Part shown: positions 10,781 to 22,862 of the stretch, in pieces
Position numbering within the stretch: the stretch's first letter is position 1
Layout of the letters: the number at the start of each line of letters is the position of its first letter
NCBI GenBank assembly: GCA_043228905.1
Contig: JBHGNT010000002.1
Coordinates: 6,138,001 to 6,202,000, forward strand
DNA length: 64,000 nt
From: Azolla caroliniana
Taxonomy: Eukaryota; Polypodiophyta
Direction: 5' to 3'
Program-made: the position numbers and the translations under genes
The notes under the pieces: model-generated
What the model was told of the DNA's origin: nothing
Seen by the model: only the letters and a program-made list of their open reading frames with translations
Database searches by the model: none

Positions 10781-11076
10781 TGTCGAATACATGTGTATAA
10801 TGGACGTATTCACACTATCCCGTTTTGGCCATTTATGTAATTAGCATAAAGGGTAGTTGCCCTAAGTCGGTCACTATATATAGTGACCTTGTAACCTTTT
10901 TGTAAGGTTGGGTGTTGTATTATTGCTTTATGGAATAAGAAAGTCTTTTGTGCCTCTCTGTCTCTCTCTCTCTCTCTCTCTTTGTGCAACGACCTACAAA
11001 CTGTCATACGTAGGTATTCAGAACACAATCAAATGCTACTTGATCTTCCGCACAGACGACTTTGTCTCCAACATCT
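10781..11076 (+). repeat. Copia B 5' LTR
   Basis: It starts TGTCGAATACATG and ends CCAACATCT, where the last T is shared with the PBS. The TATA box (10875-10882) lies in the middle of a perfect 20-bp palindrome at 10869-10888. A (CT)n tract follows at about 10955-10981. Confidence 0.93.
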
Positions 11077-11088
11077 GGTATCAGAGCC
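11076..11088 (+). other. Copia B primer-binding site
   Basis: TGGTATCAGAGCC is an initiator-Met PBS. Confidence 0.9.
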
Positions 11089-11751
11089 TGCACAGTATTC
11101 GGTCCTTCAATCTGCTGTCGGCCGTCGTCTCAGCCTGCACAGCATTCGGTTTCCTGCGTCATTCGAAGAAGAGAGAAGAAGAAAAAACGAGGCTTGCATC
11201 TCTTCGCGTTAGATCCTCTTCGCTTGGAGTAAGCCAGCCGGTTGTACTCCGTTCCTTGTGATCGCAATGCTCGAGGTGAAATCCCCTTGTGCAACATTGA
11301 CACGATCGCGCTCCACTCGGTTAAACGGCATCCGAAAAGGTCATTAAACGCTGCTCGCCGCTCGTTGTAACCACTCGGTGCAGATCGGTCTCAAGACAAC
11401 AACCCCAATTCGCGCTTCATCCGGCTGATCGACATTCGGGAGGATCAGTTGGATCTGTCTCTCTCGTCGCTGCAGCCACCCGAAGCAGAATCGGTCCAGA
11501 TAATCGGTTTCAATAATCGGTATTCGGCATATATATCCGAAGCGAACCGGGCTCACTCCGACTCGGCAACATTCGGGAAGACCAGTCGGTTCTGTCCCTC
11601 AAGTTACCGGAGTCAATTCGAGCAAGTTCCGAAGCCGAACCGACTCGGGTTCAAATCCGACTAGAACGATATCGGGTGAGCCAACTGGCTGCACTCCAAC
11701 AAGGTTCGTAGTCAACTCCGAACCGAGCTTCGTCAACCAAAACCGAACTTG
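11089..11751 (+). other. Copia B untranslated leader
   Basis: About 660 bp between PBS and the gag ATG, rich in TCGG and CGAA words. No long frame in the sense of the element is convincing here. Such leaders normally carry packaging and dimerisation signals, but none can be pointed to with confidence. Confidence 0.6.
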
Positions 11752-14700
11752 ATGGCATCAACATCCGGCTCGTCAGAAATGAGTCTACGAAAGTTCGATG
11801 GATCGAACTTCAACTTCTGGAAGGAACAAATGCAGGACTATCTCATAGTCAAGGGGCAAATCGATCCCATCGAAAATGAAGAACCTCCAGAAGGATACAA
11901 ACCAATTGAGTGGCAGAAGCTGGACAGAATTGTCCGCGCCACCATTCGGATGCACCTATCGGAATCGGTATACTTTACGGTGCAATCGTGTACGACAGCA
12001 TTCGAACTGTGGAAAACACTGTCGGACACTTACGAAAAGAAGGTCGCCGCAACGAAGATGTTTCTGATCCGGCGCCTCTACAACTTGCGGATGAAAGAAT
12101 CCGATTCGGTTCAAGCACACCTCAATGAGTACGAAAGCATAAGCTCCCAAATCTCGTCACAGGGGACGGCAATCGAGGATGAACTCAGAGCAATGATACT
12201 CATGAGCAGCCTTCCCTCATCATGGGAAACTTTCGTCACAACCGTGTGCAACGCGTCAACCACGGCTGTTAAATACTCCGAAGTCACGAGCGCAATCCTG
12301 ACCGAAGCAGCTCGGAGAAAGTCTTTCGCCAAAGACTCAACAGACGACGCTTACGTAGTACAAGGTTCGACAGACCGATCGAACATACGAGGAAGAGATT
12401 CCTCACGGCCGCCGAACAATCAGCGAAGACGGAGCCAGTCACGGGATAACCGAATCTGCAACTATTGCAAGAAACCCGGACACATCAAAGCCGACTGCCA
12501 CGCACTCAAGAACAAGAACAAGAAGAAGAGTGGCCGGCATGAGGAGATCAATTACGTCAGCTTCTCAGCTGATGTACTACCGGACGACCCGAATATACTA
12601 TCAATCGAAAATCCAGTCGGATCAGAAGTTCTACTCACGACTGAAGAATCGAGCACATGGCTCTTAGATTCGGGCGCGTCATTTCACGTGACTCCTCATC
12701 GATCCCAATTTCGGCAATATACGATCCGTCACTCCGACTCAGTTCGAGTCGGCAACTCACAACACTGTGACATCATCGGAATCGGCACAGTAGAGCTCAA
12801 CCTTGCAGGTGGCTCTACACTTGTACTCCACAATGTCCGACATGTACCCGAGCTCTCAAGGCCATTGATCTCAGTCGGACAACTAGATGAAGACAGCATT
12901 CGTGCCGGTTTTTCCTCGGGAGGGTGGACACTCCACAGGGGGAACCTCCTGCTTGCTAGAGGACCCAAGATACACTCCCTGTATCCGTTACATGTTACGC
13001 TCAGAGAGGGTAACCTGTTTTTGGTGGATATTCCTGTGTCATCACTATGGCACCGAAGATTAGGACACCTCAGCAAGGCCGGCATCACGCACCTATCTAG
13101 AGCCGGATACATCCCCAAACTCTCCTTCTCGGACCATCAATTCTGCGAGCATTGCCAGTATGGCAAACAAGCAGCCGCATCACACCCGACATCAGCACCA
13201 AGAGAAACGAGACCTCTTGATTTGGTCCACTCGGACGTCTGTGGCCGAATGCCGCATCAGTCTCTCGGCGGTGCCTCTTACTTCGTCACTTTTATTGACG
13301 ATTCGACTCGAAAGGTGTGGGCTTATCCAATTCGCACCAAAGATCGGGTCTTCTCGATCTTCACCGATTGGCTCGCTATGGTAGAAAATCAAACCGACCG
13401 AAAGCTGAAATGCTTTCGGACAGACAATGGGGGAGAGTTTAAATCCGAAGAATTCGTCAAATTCTGCCGACAACGCGGCATCCGACGTGAATTTACGGCA
13501 CCACACAGTCCGGAGCAAAACGGGATTGCCGAACACATGAATCGGACAATCCAAGAACGGACAGTTTCCATGCTCCAACACTCCGGACTGTCGGATGGCT
13601 TCTGGGCAGAGGCTCTACTCACGGCAGTACACATAATCAATATGTCGCCAAGTAGACCTCTAGGACTTCAAATTCCTCAGGAACTATGGATCGGCAGTAA
13701 GCCGAATTACGACAAGCTGAGGATCTTCGGATGCGAGGCGTACGCCCTTATTCCGAAAGATGATCGCCGAAAACTTGCACCTCGGTCCAGGAAATGCATT
13801 TTCCTTGGATATGGATCCGACGGCGAAATGGGATACTGACTCTGGGACCCCGAACGCAGAAAAATCGTTCGAAGTTCGGACGTTGTGTTCAACGAGTCGG
13901 CTATGAATCCATCAGTCGAAAAACCGATCGAAGTCCGAAGGGTAACATTTTCCGATGTGCCGACCCTTCAAGAAGGCCCCGCTCTCAACACACGGTCAGC
14001 TTCACGGGTAGCTGAACCTTACACTACCGACTCGGACAACCCCGACTCGGCACAACAGAACAATCCGCTTTCGGACCATCCGACCTTGATACCCGATGCG
14101 ACCAGTCCAATCTTACCTCGCCGATCCGAGAGACTGTCGCAACCTCCGGAGAGGTATTCTCCTGGAATTTTCTTCACCGACGCCGGCGAACCGACGTCTT
14201 ACGAAGAAGCATCGACATCTGTCGATTCCGCCACCTGGCATCTGGCGATGGAGTCAGAAATGCACTCCATTCGGGCAAACAAGACTTGGGATCTGGTTGA
14301 ATTACCTAGGAACCGACGTGCTCTTCCTTGCAAGTGGGTTTATCGACTAAAAGAGACGTCTGATTCGACCACCCCAAAGTACAAGGCCAGATTAGTTGCG
14401 AAGGGCTTCCGACAAGAATATGGCGTCGACTTCGACGAGATTTTTTCACCAGTGGTGAAAATGACAACCCTCCGTTTTCTACTCGGCGTAGTGGCAGCCG
14501 ACAACTTGGAGCTGATTCAGCTAGATGTCAAAACAGCATTCCTCCATGGTGATCTTGAAGAGGAAATTTATATGGAGCAGCCAAAAGGCTTCGTGGCAAC
14601 TGGCCAAGCACATCTAGTCTGCCGACTCAGGAAGAGTCTATACGGCCTCAAACAGGCACCGCGACAATGGTACAAGAAGTTCGACGACTTCATCCAATCG

Positions 14701-15764
14701 ATCGGCTTCTCAAAAAGCGATGAGGACCATTGTCTCTTTACCAACACAGCTCAAGATGGATCACCCATCTTCCTCATCATTTACGTGGACGACATGCTAA
14801 TTTCTGGACGCCATGCGGGCGAACTTGCCGATCTCATTCGGCAACTGTGGTTGAAGTTTGCCATGAAGGACCTCGGTCCGGCACGACACATCCTTGGCAT
14901 GAAGATTAGTCGGCATCGCGATAAACGACATCTTTTTTTGTCTCAGACCGACTATACCCGACGTGTCTTAGAACGCTTCAACATGCAATCAGCCAAATCT
15001 GCTTCAACCCCGCTCCCCATGAATCTTCGGCTCTCTCAGCGAGACTGCCCGACATCCGGTCCGGAGGGGGAAGATATGAAGTCGGTACCGTATGCACCGG
15101 CAGTCGGCTCCCTTATGTACCTGATGGTCGCGACACGGCCTGATATTTCTCACGCCGAGGAGTCGTTAGCAGATTTATGCACAATCCTGGCCGATCGCAT
15201 TGGAACGCAGTCAAGCATGTGTTCAGATATCTGGCTGGCACAAAAGACCACGGCATTCTTTTCGGTCCGAACCGAACCTCAGGCGTAGTCGGTTACACCG
15301 ACTCGGACTTCGCCGGCTGTATAGACAGTCGGAAATCAACAACCGGATACTGCTTCAAATTCGGCAATGGAGCAATCTCGTGGAAGTCGAAACTTCAGGA
15401 GTGCACAGCGACCTCAACGACCGAAGCAGAATATGTAGCTGCGTCCGACGCAGCAAAAGAAGCTTTGTGGCTCGGTCGGCTGGCGCACACGTTTCGACAA
15501 GTCGACCATGACTCGGCTCCAGTTGTCTACAGCGACAGTCAAGGTGCTGTTGCCTTGTCGAAAAATCCGGTTTACCACAACGCCTCCAAACATATCGACG
15601 TTCGATATCACTTCGTTCGGGACTGCGTCATTTCAGGGAAAATCGGTCTAGAGAAAATATCCACAACCGACAATGTCGCAGATGGAATGACCAAGTGTCT
15701 TTCGGCAGACCGTTTTCGGTCTCTTCGGCATCAGATGGGCGTAACGACAAACCAGTCCGGTTAG
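11752..15764 (+). pseudogene. Copia B gag-pol polyprotein, one stop and one frameshift
   Basis: ATG 11752 (MASTSGSSEMSLRKF) starts UBN2-like gag. A zinc knuckle CNYCKKPGHIKADC is at about residue 236 and protease DSGASFHVTP at about 306. GAG-pre-integrase reads LWHRRLGH. The integrase core has HSDVCG, DNGGEF and PEQNGIAEHMN. A TGA at 13837-13839 interrupts GY-LWDP, where copia proteins usually have Arg, which suggests CGA to TGA. The frame resumes and runs through RVT_2 (QLDVKTAFLHGDLEEEI, YVDDMLISG). A one-base deletion near 15150-15165 (ISHAEESL instead of an ISHAVGVV-like sequence) shifts into the frame at 15177-15764. That frame encodes RNase H (YTDSDFAGC, STTEAEYVA) and the C-terminus. 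Confidence 0.94.
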
Positions 15765-15948
15765 AGCCGGACACAGAGCAGGATGGTTCCCGACAACCGA
15801 CATCAGTTCCTTAATGATCGGCTTCAACTGTTCCGACCCGACCAGTTCGGTCTTCTGCCTTCGGACCCTGCCGACTCGAACAAAGCTGATATGTCCGAGA
15901 ACCTAAGTCTATACCTGTAATCTTAGATAACCCATGTATACGCCCATT

Positions 15949-15957
15949 ACGGGGGAG
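15949..15957 (+). other. Copia B polypurine tract
   Basis: ACGGGGGAG immediately precedes the 3' LTR. Confidence 0.82.
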
Positions 15958-16253
15958 TGTCGAATACATGTGTATAATGGACGTATTCACACTATCCCGT
16001 TTTGGCCATTTATGTAATTAGCATAAAGGGTAGTTGCCCTAAGTCGGTCACTATATATAGTGACCTTGTAACCTTTTTGTAAGGTTGGGTGTTGTATTAT
16101 TGCTTTATGGAATAAGAAAGTCTTTTGTGCCTCTCTGTCTCTCTGTCTCTCTCTCTCTCTGTGCAACGACCTACAAACTGTCATACGTAGGTATTCAGAA
16201 CACAATCAAATGCTACTTGATCTTCCGCACAGACGACTTTGTCTCCAACATCT
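15958..16253 (+). repeat. Copia B 3' LTR
   Basis: A 296-bp copy of the 5' LTR with the same TATA palindrome at 16046-16065. It is followed by TSD GGCAT at 16254-16258. Confidence 0.93.
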
Positions 16254-16529
16254 GGCATCTCCATGGATCCAGCTAAGGTCAAAACGGTGGTAAAGTGACA
16301 GACTCCACGTTCATTGCGAGATGTGTAATGCTTTTTAGGCTTTGCCAATTTTTACCGCAAGTTCATACAAGATTACTCAAAGCTTGTTCTGCCTCTCACA
16401 TAGCTTACCAGGAAGGGACAATTGTTCATTTGGTCTGAAGAAGCGGACATGGCTTTTGAGAGTCTTAAGAAGGCATTTACATCAGCTCCTATTTTAGCTC
16501 ATGTTGATCTGGAAAAACCATTCATCATT
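16254..16529 (+). pseudogene. Ty3-O RT/RNase H connection block
   Basis: It encodes MDPAKVKTVV, CFLGFANFYRKFIQDYSK, and FIWSEEADMAFESLKKAFTS with APILAHVDLEKPFII, the standard Ty3 connection between RT and RNase H. There are stops inside. It is cut by Copia G and continues at 37284 as IEADASDFTLGS. Confidence 0.88.
16525..16529. other. Left TSD of Copia G (TCATT)
   Basis: TCATT is repeated at 37284-37288. Joining restores KPFIIEADAS in Ty3-O. Confidence 0.92.
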
Positions 16530-16970
16530 TGTTGACAGACAAGCTCAACATTGGGTGCGTAAACGAGTACGTAAACCAGTACGTAGACTGGGTACGTAAA
16601 ACCGTACGCAAAATATGGTCGTGGCGATATTTAAACCGAAAGGCCGTTAGAACGTTATTCCTCATAAGGAATAGTTTCGGGAGTTAGTGTAGAAGTCTCA
16701 TTTATGAGCAATCAAGTATTGTCAGTACTTGTGTCAGCCTGATAGTCAAGGCTTGTATAAAAGGTGTTCACTGAGCACGAAATATGTACAGAGAACATAT
16801 AAAGAATTATTTTGATTGTAGTTTGTAGTTTTTGCTCTCTCTCTATCTCTCTCTCTCTCTCTCTTTCTTTGTGATTTCTGAGTTTCACCAAATTGTCATA
16901 CCACTGAACCGTGTACTCTGTGTTCTTACGCATACGCTTCCACATACATATTCTTTTTCATGGTATCAAA
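16530..16970 (+). repeat. Copia G 5' LTR
   Basis: A 441-bp LTR ending CTTTTTCA. TATA box TATAAAAG at 16756-16763, with a (CT)n tract at about 16832-16866 downstream. Near 16565-16610 are several GTACGTAAAC-like short repeats. Confidence 0.9.
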
Positions 16971-16982
16971 GCGCGAGGGTTG
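16971..16982 (+). other. Copia G primer-binding site
   Basis: TGGTATCAAAGC is the initiator-Met PBS with one G to A change. Confidence 0.82.
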
Positions 16983-17062
16983 AGACTCCTCTACGGCCGA
17001 CAGAAAAGCTTGCAACAAGACAGAGTTAAGTTATTGTTTTTCGGAAACGGTAAGGCATCAAT

Positions 17063-19104
17063 ATGGATAGAGGAATGGGAAGCTCACTATCGACTGAGAA
17101 GCTTGACAGGAGCAACTACGCATCTTGGTCGTACAAGATGCACCAGTACCTGTTTGGTCATGGCTACTAGAGTTATGTCAAAGGAGCTAACGATACAACA
17201 CCCGAATCGACACACAGAGACTATTAAGCTTGGAAACAAGCGGCAAGCATAAGTTCTTTACGGCTTCGCGTCCTATGTGAGCGACCAACTCTTGAGCTAT
17301 ATTCGGGATGCTAAGACGCCAAATGACGCATGGGTGAACCTCAAGAGGATTTTCGCCACTAGCACAATGACCAGGAAGTTGCAACTCAGGCAAGAGCTCA
17401 GCAATGTCCGACAGAAAGATCTGTTTGTGGTCGATTACACAGCCCGAAATAAGGAGATCTGCGACTCTCTCACGCCTTCGTTCTTCGAGCTTCAGTCAAT
17501 GTTGCTCGTAGAGGAAAACCATGTGGGTGCGTCGACGAGTACGCACACCGACAACAAGATGTTGTACACAGAGGAACATAGGCCCCATGGTTGTGGCGGA
17601 CAAGGCGGATCAACGCGCAATGGAGGTGGCCGAAAAGAGCAGAACGTGCGGCATAATTGAAATGCCGAAAGCAATTCCGAACTCTCCGGAAGCAGGGGGA
17701 TTCATAGCAGTGCCAGAAGCCGACAAGAGAAGGCCGTAATGGAATGCTCGTACTGTGGCAAGAAAGGCCACAGGGAGAGCGAGTGCTGGAAGAAGAGAGT
17801 CGATTCGGACAAAGCCGAATCGAGCGGAAGGGACATAGGAAGGCGTCTGAAATCGCACTACGTTGAAGGCTTTGAACAAGCCGTAAATGGATCGGGCCTA
17901 ACCTTCGTAATGAAGAACAAGGCCAATTCAATGGTCGTGAACACCTCGAAATCGAGCAAGGTGTGGTATGTTGATTCCGGAGAGTCAAATCATATGACGA
18001 GTCATGAGGAATGGTTCTCGTACTTGGAGAAACCGGAAAAACAAGGAGTGGTCAAAACAGGAAACGACAGTCCGCATACCATCGAACATGTTGGAGAAGT
18101 TCCTCTCAACCACATCGGGTAGAAAGGGAAACTTATGAACGTGTTGCACGTCCCGATAATAACCAAGAACTTGGTGTCGGTCGGACAGATCATCAACCAG
18201 GGGTTGCAAGTTCGATTCACGCACCTCGGGTGCTACATCGAAGAGGAAGGACATGCTATCGCGCAAGGGCGCCGTGAAGGGAGGATGTTCATCCTCGACA
18301 CCAATCAAGCCGGAACCGCGTTGTTCGCGAAAGGACAGAAGGTCGAGTCAGACATCGACCTGTGGCACAAGCGGTTCAGCCACGTTAAGTTCCCACAACT
18401 TTGTGAAATGCCGACGAAGAACATTGTTTTCGGCTTGCCGAAATGTTCGGGCCAGAATGGCCAAGTCTGCGAAGCCTGTTGGGAAATAGCACCGACATCC
18501 ATTCACCAATGAGCGTAATCGTAGTCCAAATCCATTGGATTTGATCCATTCGGATGTGTGGGAACCAGCACAAAACATGAGTCTTGGTGGAAACCGTTGC
18601 TTCGTAACCTTCATCGATGACTTCACTCGGCATACGTGGGCATGCTTGATCACGAAAAAGAGTGAAGTCTTCGCGTGGTTCCTGAAGGTGAAGAACCTTG
18701 AGGAAAGGGAAATAGGGCGTAAGATCAAGTGCCTATGGTCCGATGGTGGGAAGGAGTACTTCTCCAACAAGTTCACAAGTTATCTACAGAAGGAGGAAAT
18801 TCAACGCGAATTCTCATGTAGATATATGCCGGAGCAGAACGGCGTAGCCGAATGGAAGAATCGAACAATGGAAGAAGCCACCAAGGCAATGCTTGAAGAG
18901 AAGCATATGCTGAAGTTTTATTGGGCTGAAGCCGTAAGGATGGTTGTTTACTTACAAAATCGGACCTCTACTAATGGAGGAGTGTTGCCACATGAGTTGT
19001 ATTACGGCAAGAAGTCGAACTTGGCACACTTGAGGATTTTCGGCAACATTACATATGTGCATGTGCCGAAGGAGAAGAGGAGGAAGCCGGATGCCAAAGC
19101 CGGA
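17063..19104 (+). pseudogene. Copia G gag, protease and integrase, degenerate
   Basis: ATG 17063 (MDRGMGSSLSTEKLDRSN) opens gag. TAG at 17168-17170 replaces the Trp seen in Copia F (HGYWSY), and TAA follows at 17225-17227. Further on are a frameshift and an internal deletion of the MVQICLGGL region. The zinc knuckle CSYCGKKGHRESEC is near 17742. The protease motif is DSGES where Copia F has DSGAS. GAG-pre-integrase (WHKRFSHV) and integrase (LIHSDVW, DGGKEYF, PEQNGVAEWKN) follow. Homology with Copia F stops at DAKAG, about 19104, where LINE sequence begins. Confidence 0.9.
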
Positions 19105-19180
19105 TGTGAATATATATGGGGCACACCGAGTTGGGAAACATGGTGTTACTCGCTCCGGAGAAAGGCCCATTATATGCACA

Positions 19181-22100
19181 ATGACAGATGATACAAAGCG
19201 GCGGATCATACTCGAAAATAGTTGGGTATACCTCAAAGGTACGCAATGCTTTGTGAGTGAAGATCGTACTATCTCACAACAAAATGCCCGTCGTAAAGCA
19301 TATGAAGAAAGATTGAAAAATAAGGTTAAGGATATGCTTAAAGATGGAAATGTAGGCAAATAGGGACACGTGACCTATGAGACTAAACCACATCTTTCAC
19401 GACTATGTTTTTGGAATTGCAATGGATACCCATGGAATGCAGGATTCAGCATAGAGGAGTTTATTGATGACTCGGATATCACACTTCTTGTTGAAACATG
19501 GGAGCATGATACTCAAAGGATTCAAGGTTTAGGAAACTATAATGTACACTCTTTGATATGGGAGAACAATCCAAGACAAAGAAGAGCACAAGGAGGGGTG
19601 GCATGTTTGATTAAGAAGGAAATAGAGAAATATGTGTCAATCATAAAAAATGATGGACATAAATGCTACATATGGCTTAAAATAGAAACACCTAATGATT
19701 TGCCCACTTTTGTCGTTGGATGTTACATTCCTCATCAAGATTCTAACTTCTATGCTTGTTTGGATAAAGATCAACCTTTTGCAAATCTAGAAGATGATAT
19801 TGCTTATTTCAAATCCAAAGGGGAAGTTTTTTTCTTTGGTGACATGAATGCTCATACAAGTAGTTTCCAACTTGATTCACAAGAATCTTTCATGCCACAT
19901 ATCTCAAGGATGCAAGAGGATATGCAAATGTATAGTCAATCTTCTAGTGATGAAAAAGATCCGGACCAATTTGGGAAATTACTCCTACAAATGTCCAATA
20001 GTACCGGATTGCTTATTGCAAATGGTGTTTCCTTATGGCCCAATACTAACGGCTTTACATGTAGAAAACATAATGGAAATAGTGTGATTGACTATGTGCT
20101 ACTTTTTGAAGGTATTTTGGATCATATACATAAATTCTCACTGGGGGAATGGACACCAGAATCCGATTATAGGAATTTATGTATTGATCTCAAATGTATG
20201 CATAGGTATGATTGCGAGAAGTTCATTGAAGATAGTAAACAAACACACATGAGCATGTATCTTAAGAGAGCGCCCATGTATTCCAAGATGGTTGACAATA
20301 TGTTACAAATGACAAAGACACAACATGGTGCCACACTAGAATGCAAATGGGAAGCTTTTAAGAATGTCATTCTCTCTTGTACAAACAAATGTTTTTCGAC
20401 CAACCGCACATCATGGAAATGCACCAAGAAATGTAAGAAAAAATGGTTTGATAAAGAATGTCATGAAGCTTGGAAGTGCCTTATGGTTTTGGATGTAGTT
20501 AAGGATAAAGAAAATTACCAAAAGCATTTGCATGACTATAAAAGGCTTATTCAAAGAAAGAGACGAATATGGGAAGTTACTCAACAACTTCTCCAAATGC
20601 AAGAGAAAGCACATGCATGTGCTAAATTTTGGGGAAATCTAAAGGGGAAACATGTTGAGAGTTATGGTGACTTAACTCTTCATGACTTGTCTATGCATTG
20701 TAAGAATTTATATGAGTTATCTCTTGCCGGAAAGATGATGTGTTATGGTTCTCTTTCACATATGTCTCCCTTCTTTACAATTGAAGATATATGCATAGGA
20801 CTTAAGAAATTGGCCTCTCGAAAGGCAAGCGATCTTCAATGTATAAAAGTTGAAATGCTCAAATGGACGGGAAAGGAAGCACATATATGGATATGTGATA
20901 TGTTTAATGATGCATTGCAACATAGTATGCCATATGATTTGACTACAAATTGGATCAAACCTTTACATAAAGGCAGAGATGTAAATAATGTAAACAACGA
21001 TCGAACCATCATGGTTGGCTCATTAATGGCAAAACTATTTGGATGTATAATGGAATCAAAGATAAGTGTATGGGTAGAAAAAAATGGTAAGAGAGCTTAT
21101 GGACAAGCTGGTTTTCGAAAACACCATAGCACCATTGTTCATCTTGTCACTCTTCGTTTATTAATGGAGGAAAGTCGCCTTAGAGGAAAAGGTTTATATT
21201 GTTGCTTTGTAGAGTTCAAGAAAGCTATTGATATGGTAACTCGTGAGCATCTTTGGAGGCGAATGGAAGAACTTGAGGTGCCAAACAAATATATGCTTGC
21301 AATTTCCCGAATATATGAGAAGGTTATATGTTGTGTGCGTATGAGAGATCAACTTTCAGATTTTTTCAATAGCACTATTGGTGTTAAGCAAGGATGCCCA
21401 GTCTCACCAACATTATTTGCTCTATGCATTGATGAATTAGAAGAAATGGTTACCAAGTTTGTAAAGGAAGAATGTGTTGAAGAAGTTGCCATTGGGAATG
21501 TTGTGATTATGCTTTTGTTATATGCGGATGATATAGTGCTTTTTGCAAATACTTCAGGAGATGCACAAAAGCTTATGAAGGCATTGGAAAAAATTTGCAT
21601 GCATACTAGATTAAGTGTCAATAGCTCTAAAACAAAGATTATGCTTGTGAAGAGTCAAAAAAGAGATAAACCATGCATTATGTACAACAATGAGCCCCTT
21701 GAATGTGTGGAAAGCTTCAAATATCTTGGCCTTCAAGTTCATTCAAATCATAAATGGAATGAATGTGCTACATGCCGCTTAGAGGCGGGTAAGCGAGCAT
21801 ATTATGCATTTGAGAACACATGCAATCTTGGAGATATTAAGTGTTGGGTCCTCAAGAAATATCTTTTTGACACTTTGGTGACCCCAATTCTTCTTTATGG
21901 GGTGGAAGTATGGGACAGTAGCATCCCTAAATCTACATGGAAAGAGTTTGAAAATGTCCAAAAACATTTTCTTACAAAGTTTCTACAAGTTAAGAAACAA
22001 ACGCCCTACACCCTCCTCCTCCTCGAGACGGGATCGCTTCCCATTGAGATCATGGCCATGGAAAGGGTTGTTGAATACATGTTTAAGGTTCAAAAAAACC

Positions 22101-22663
22101 CCTCACATCGACTTCCTAGAATGGCATGGGAAGCCAACAAAAAGATCCAAAAGACGCATAAAAGCAAATTTTTGTGTTCCGGTTGGATGCAAGATTTAGA
22201 AAAATGGTTTGGTAGATGGGATGCAAGACACTTGCTTCATGATGCGTCACTAGATTCCTCTATAAATGAGGCCTTTTTGCAATGTCAATGTATCATGACA
22301 TGGGAGAAATGTGGTGGCTCACGCTTCACACATTATACTACAAATGTTGCACCTAACTACAAAACTATATTCTTCGCGGAACGGGGAAGACCTACACATC
22401 GATACATATTAGAGCCCATCCCGATATCTGCCATTCGAACCATTGCTTCCATGAGACTTAGCTCGCACGCATTGAGATGTGAGATGGGGTATTGGGGCAC
22501 AAGTGATGAGAGTGGCCAACTATGCACACTTTGCCCTAAACAAGTTCGAGAGTCTGAGTATCACACTTTGATACAATGCTCTGCCTTTGATCATATTCTA
22601 CCATGCTTTCCACATCTCTTCGATCGAGCCCAATCCTTGCACGAATTTCTCTCACAACCATGA
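19181..22663 (+). CDS. LINE endonuclease-reverse transcriptase, one UAG near the start
   Basis: ATG 19181 (MTDDTKRRIILENSWVYLKG) begins about 60 codons resembling the tail of a LINE ORF1. TAG at 19361-19363 follows, and the same frame is then open to 22663. No ATG occurs after this TAG until inside the endonuclease (GDMNAH), so the domain can only be made from the upstream ATG by readthrough or from a near-cognate start. Endonuclease (EEP) motifs are WNCNG, ETWEH, FFGDMNAH and IDYVLL; the usual SDH is SDY. RT has GQAGFRKHHST, FVEFKKAID (usual FVDFKKAFD), GVKQGCPVSPTLFALC and LLYADDIVLF. A C-terminal knuckle CTLCPKQVRESEYHTLIQC starts at 22523. Confidence 0.88.
19371..19389 (+). repeat. 5' copy of LINE-flanking inverted repeat
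   Basis: TGACCTATGAGACTAAACC here is matched by the reverse complement of 22754-22772 (TGACCTATGAGACCAAAAA). Weaker similarity continues for about 15 bp, including TTTCACG. Confidence 0.75.
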
Positions 22664-22753
22664 TGTGCACTCTTGATTGCAACATTCATTGGTAAAGTTC
22701 TTGAACATCGAGAGTCGCTACTCACCGTCACACGTATCACGTGAAATGTAATA

Positions 22754-22772
22754 TTTTTGGTCTCATAGGTCA
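22754..22772 (-). repeat. 3' copy of LINE-flanking inverted repeat
   Basis: An inverted copy of 19371-19389, lying in the LINE 3' UTR 90 bp after the stop codon. Confidence 0.75.
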
Positions 22773-22798
22773 TATTTGACCTCAGAAGATGATAATAT

Positions 22799-22808
22799 AA
22801 TGTATCTC

Positions 22809-22862
<54 letters not shown>

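Larger units (their letters stand above)
10781..16253 (+). mobile_element. Copia B: full-length Ty1/copia element with short LTRs
   Basis: A 5473-bp element with two 296-bp LTRs (10781-11076 and 15958-16253), PBS 11076-11088, a 660-bp leader, a polyprotein frame 11752-15764 and a PPT. It is flanked by GGCAT. The LTRs are almost identical (differences lie in the CT tract), so insertion is recent. The coding frame has one nonsense codon and one frameshift. Confidence 0.95.
19105..22800 (+). mobile_element. Non-LTR retrotransposon (LINE) inserted in Copia G
   Basis: An AT-richer block bounded by the loss of copia homology at about 19104 and by the CT tract of the Copia G 3' LTR at about 22800. 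It encodes an endonuclease plus reverse transcriptase and has a short 3' UTR. There is no LTR. The 3' end runs into TATCTC/CT microsatellite that merges with the LTR tract, so tail and TSD cannot be separated. The insertion is linked with loss of Copia G RT and RNase H. Confidence 0.85.

Noticed and set aside
16261-16529. Independent small gene between Copia B and Copia G
   Set aside because: The sequence is the RT-RNase H connection of Ty3-O, shown by peptide continuity across both TSDs.
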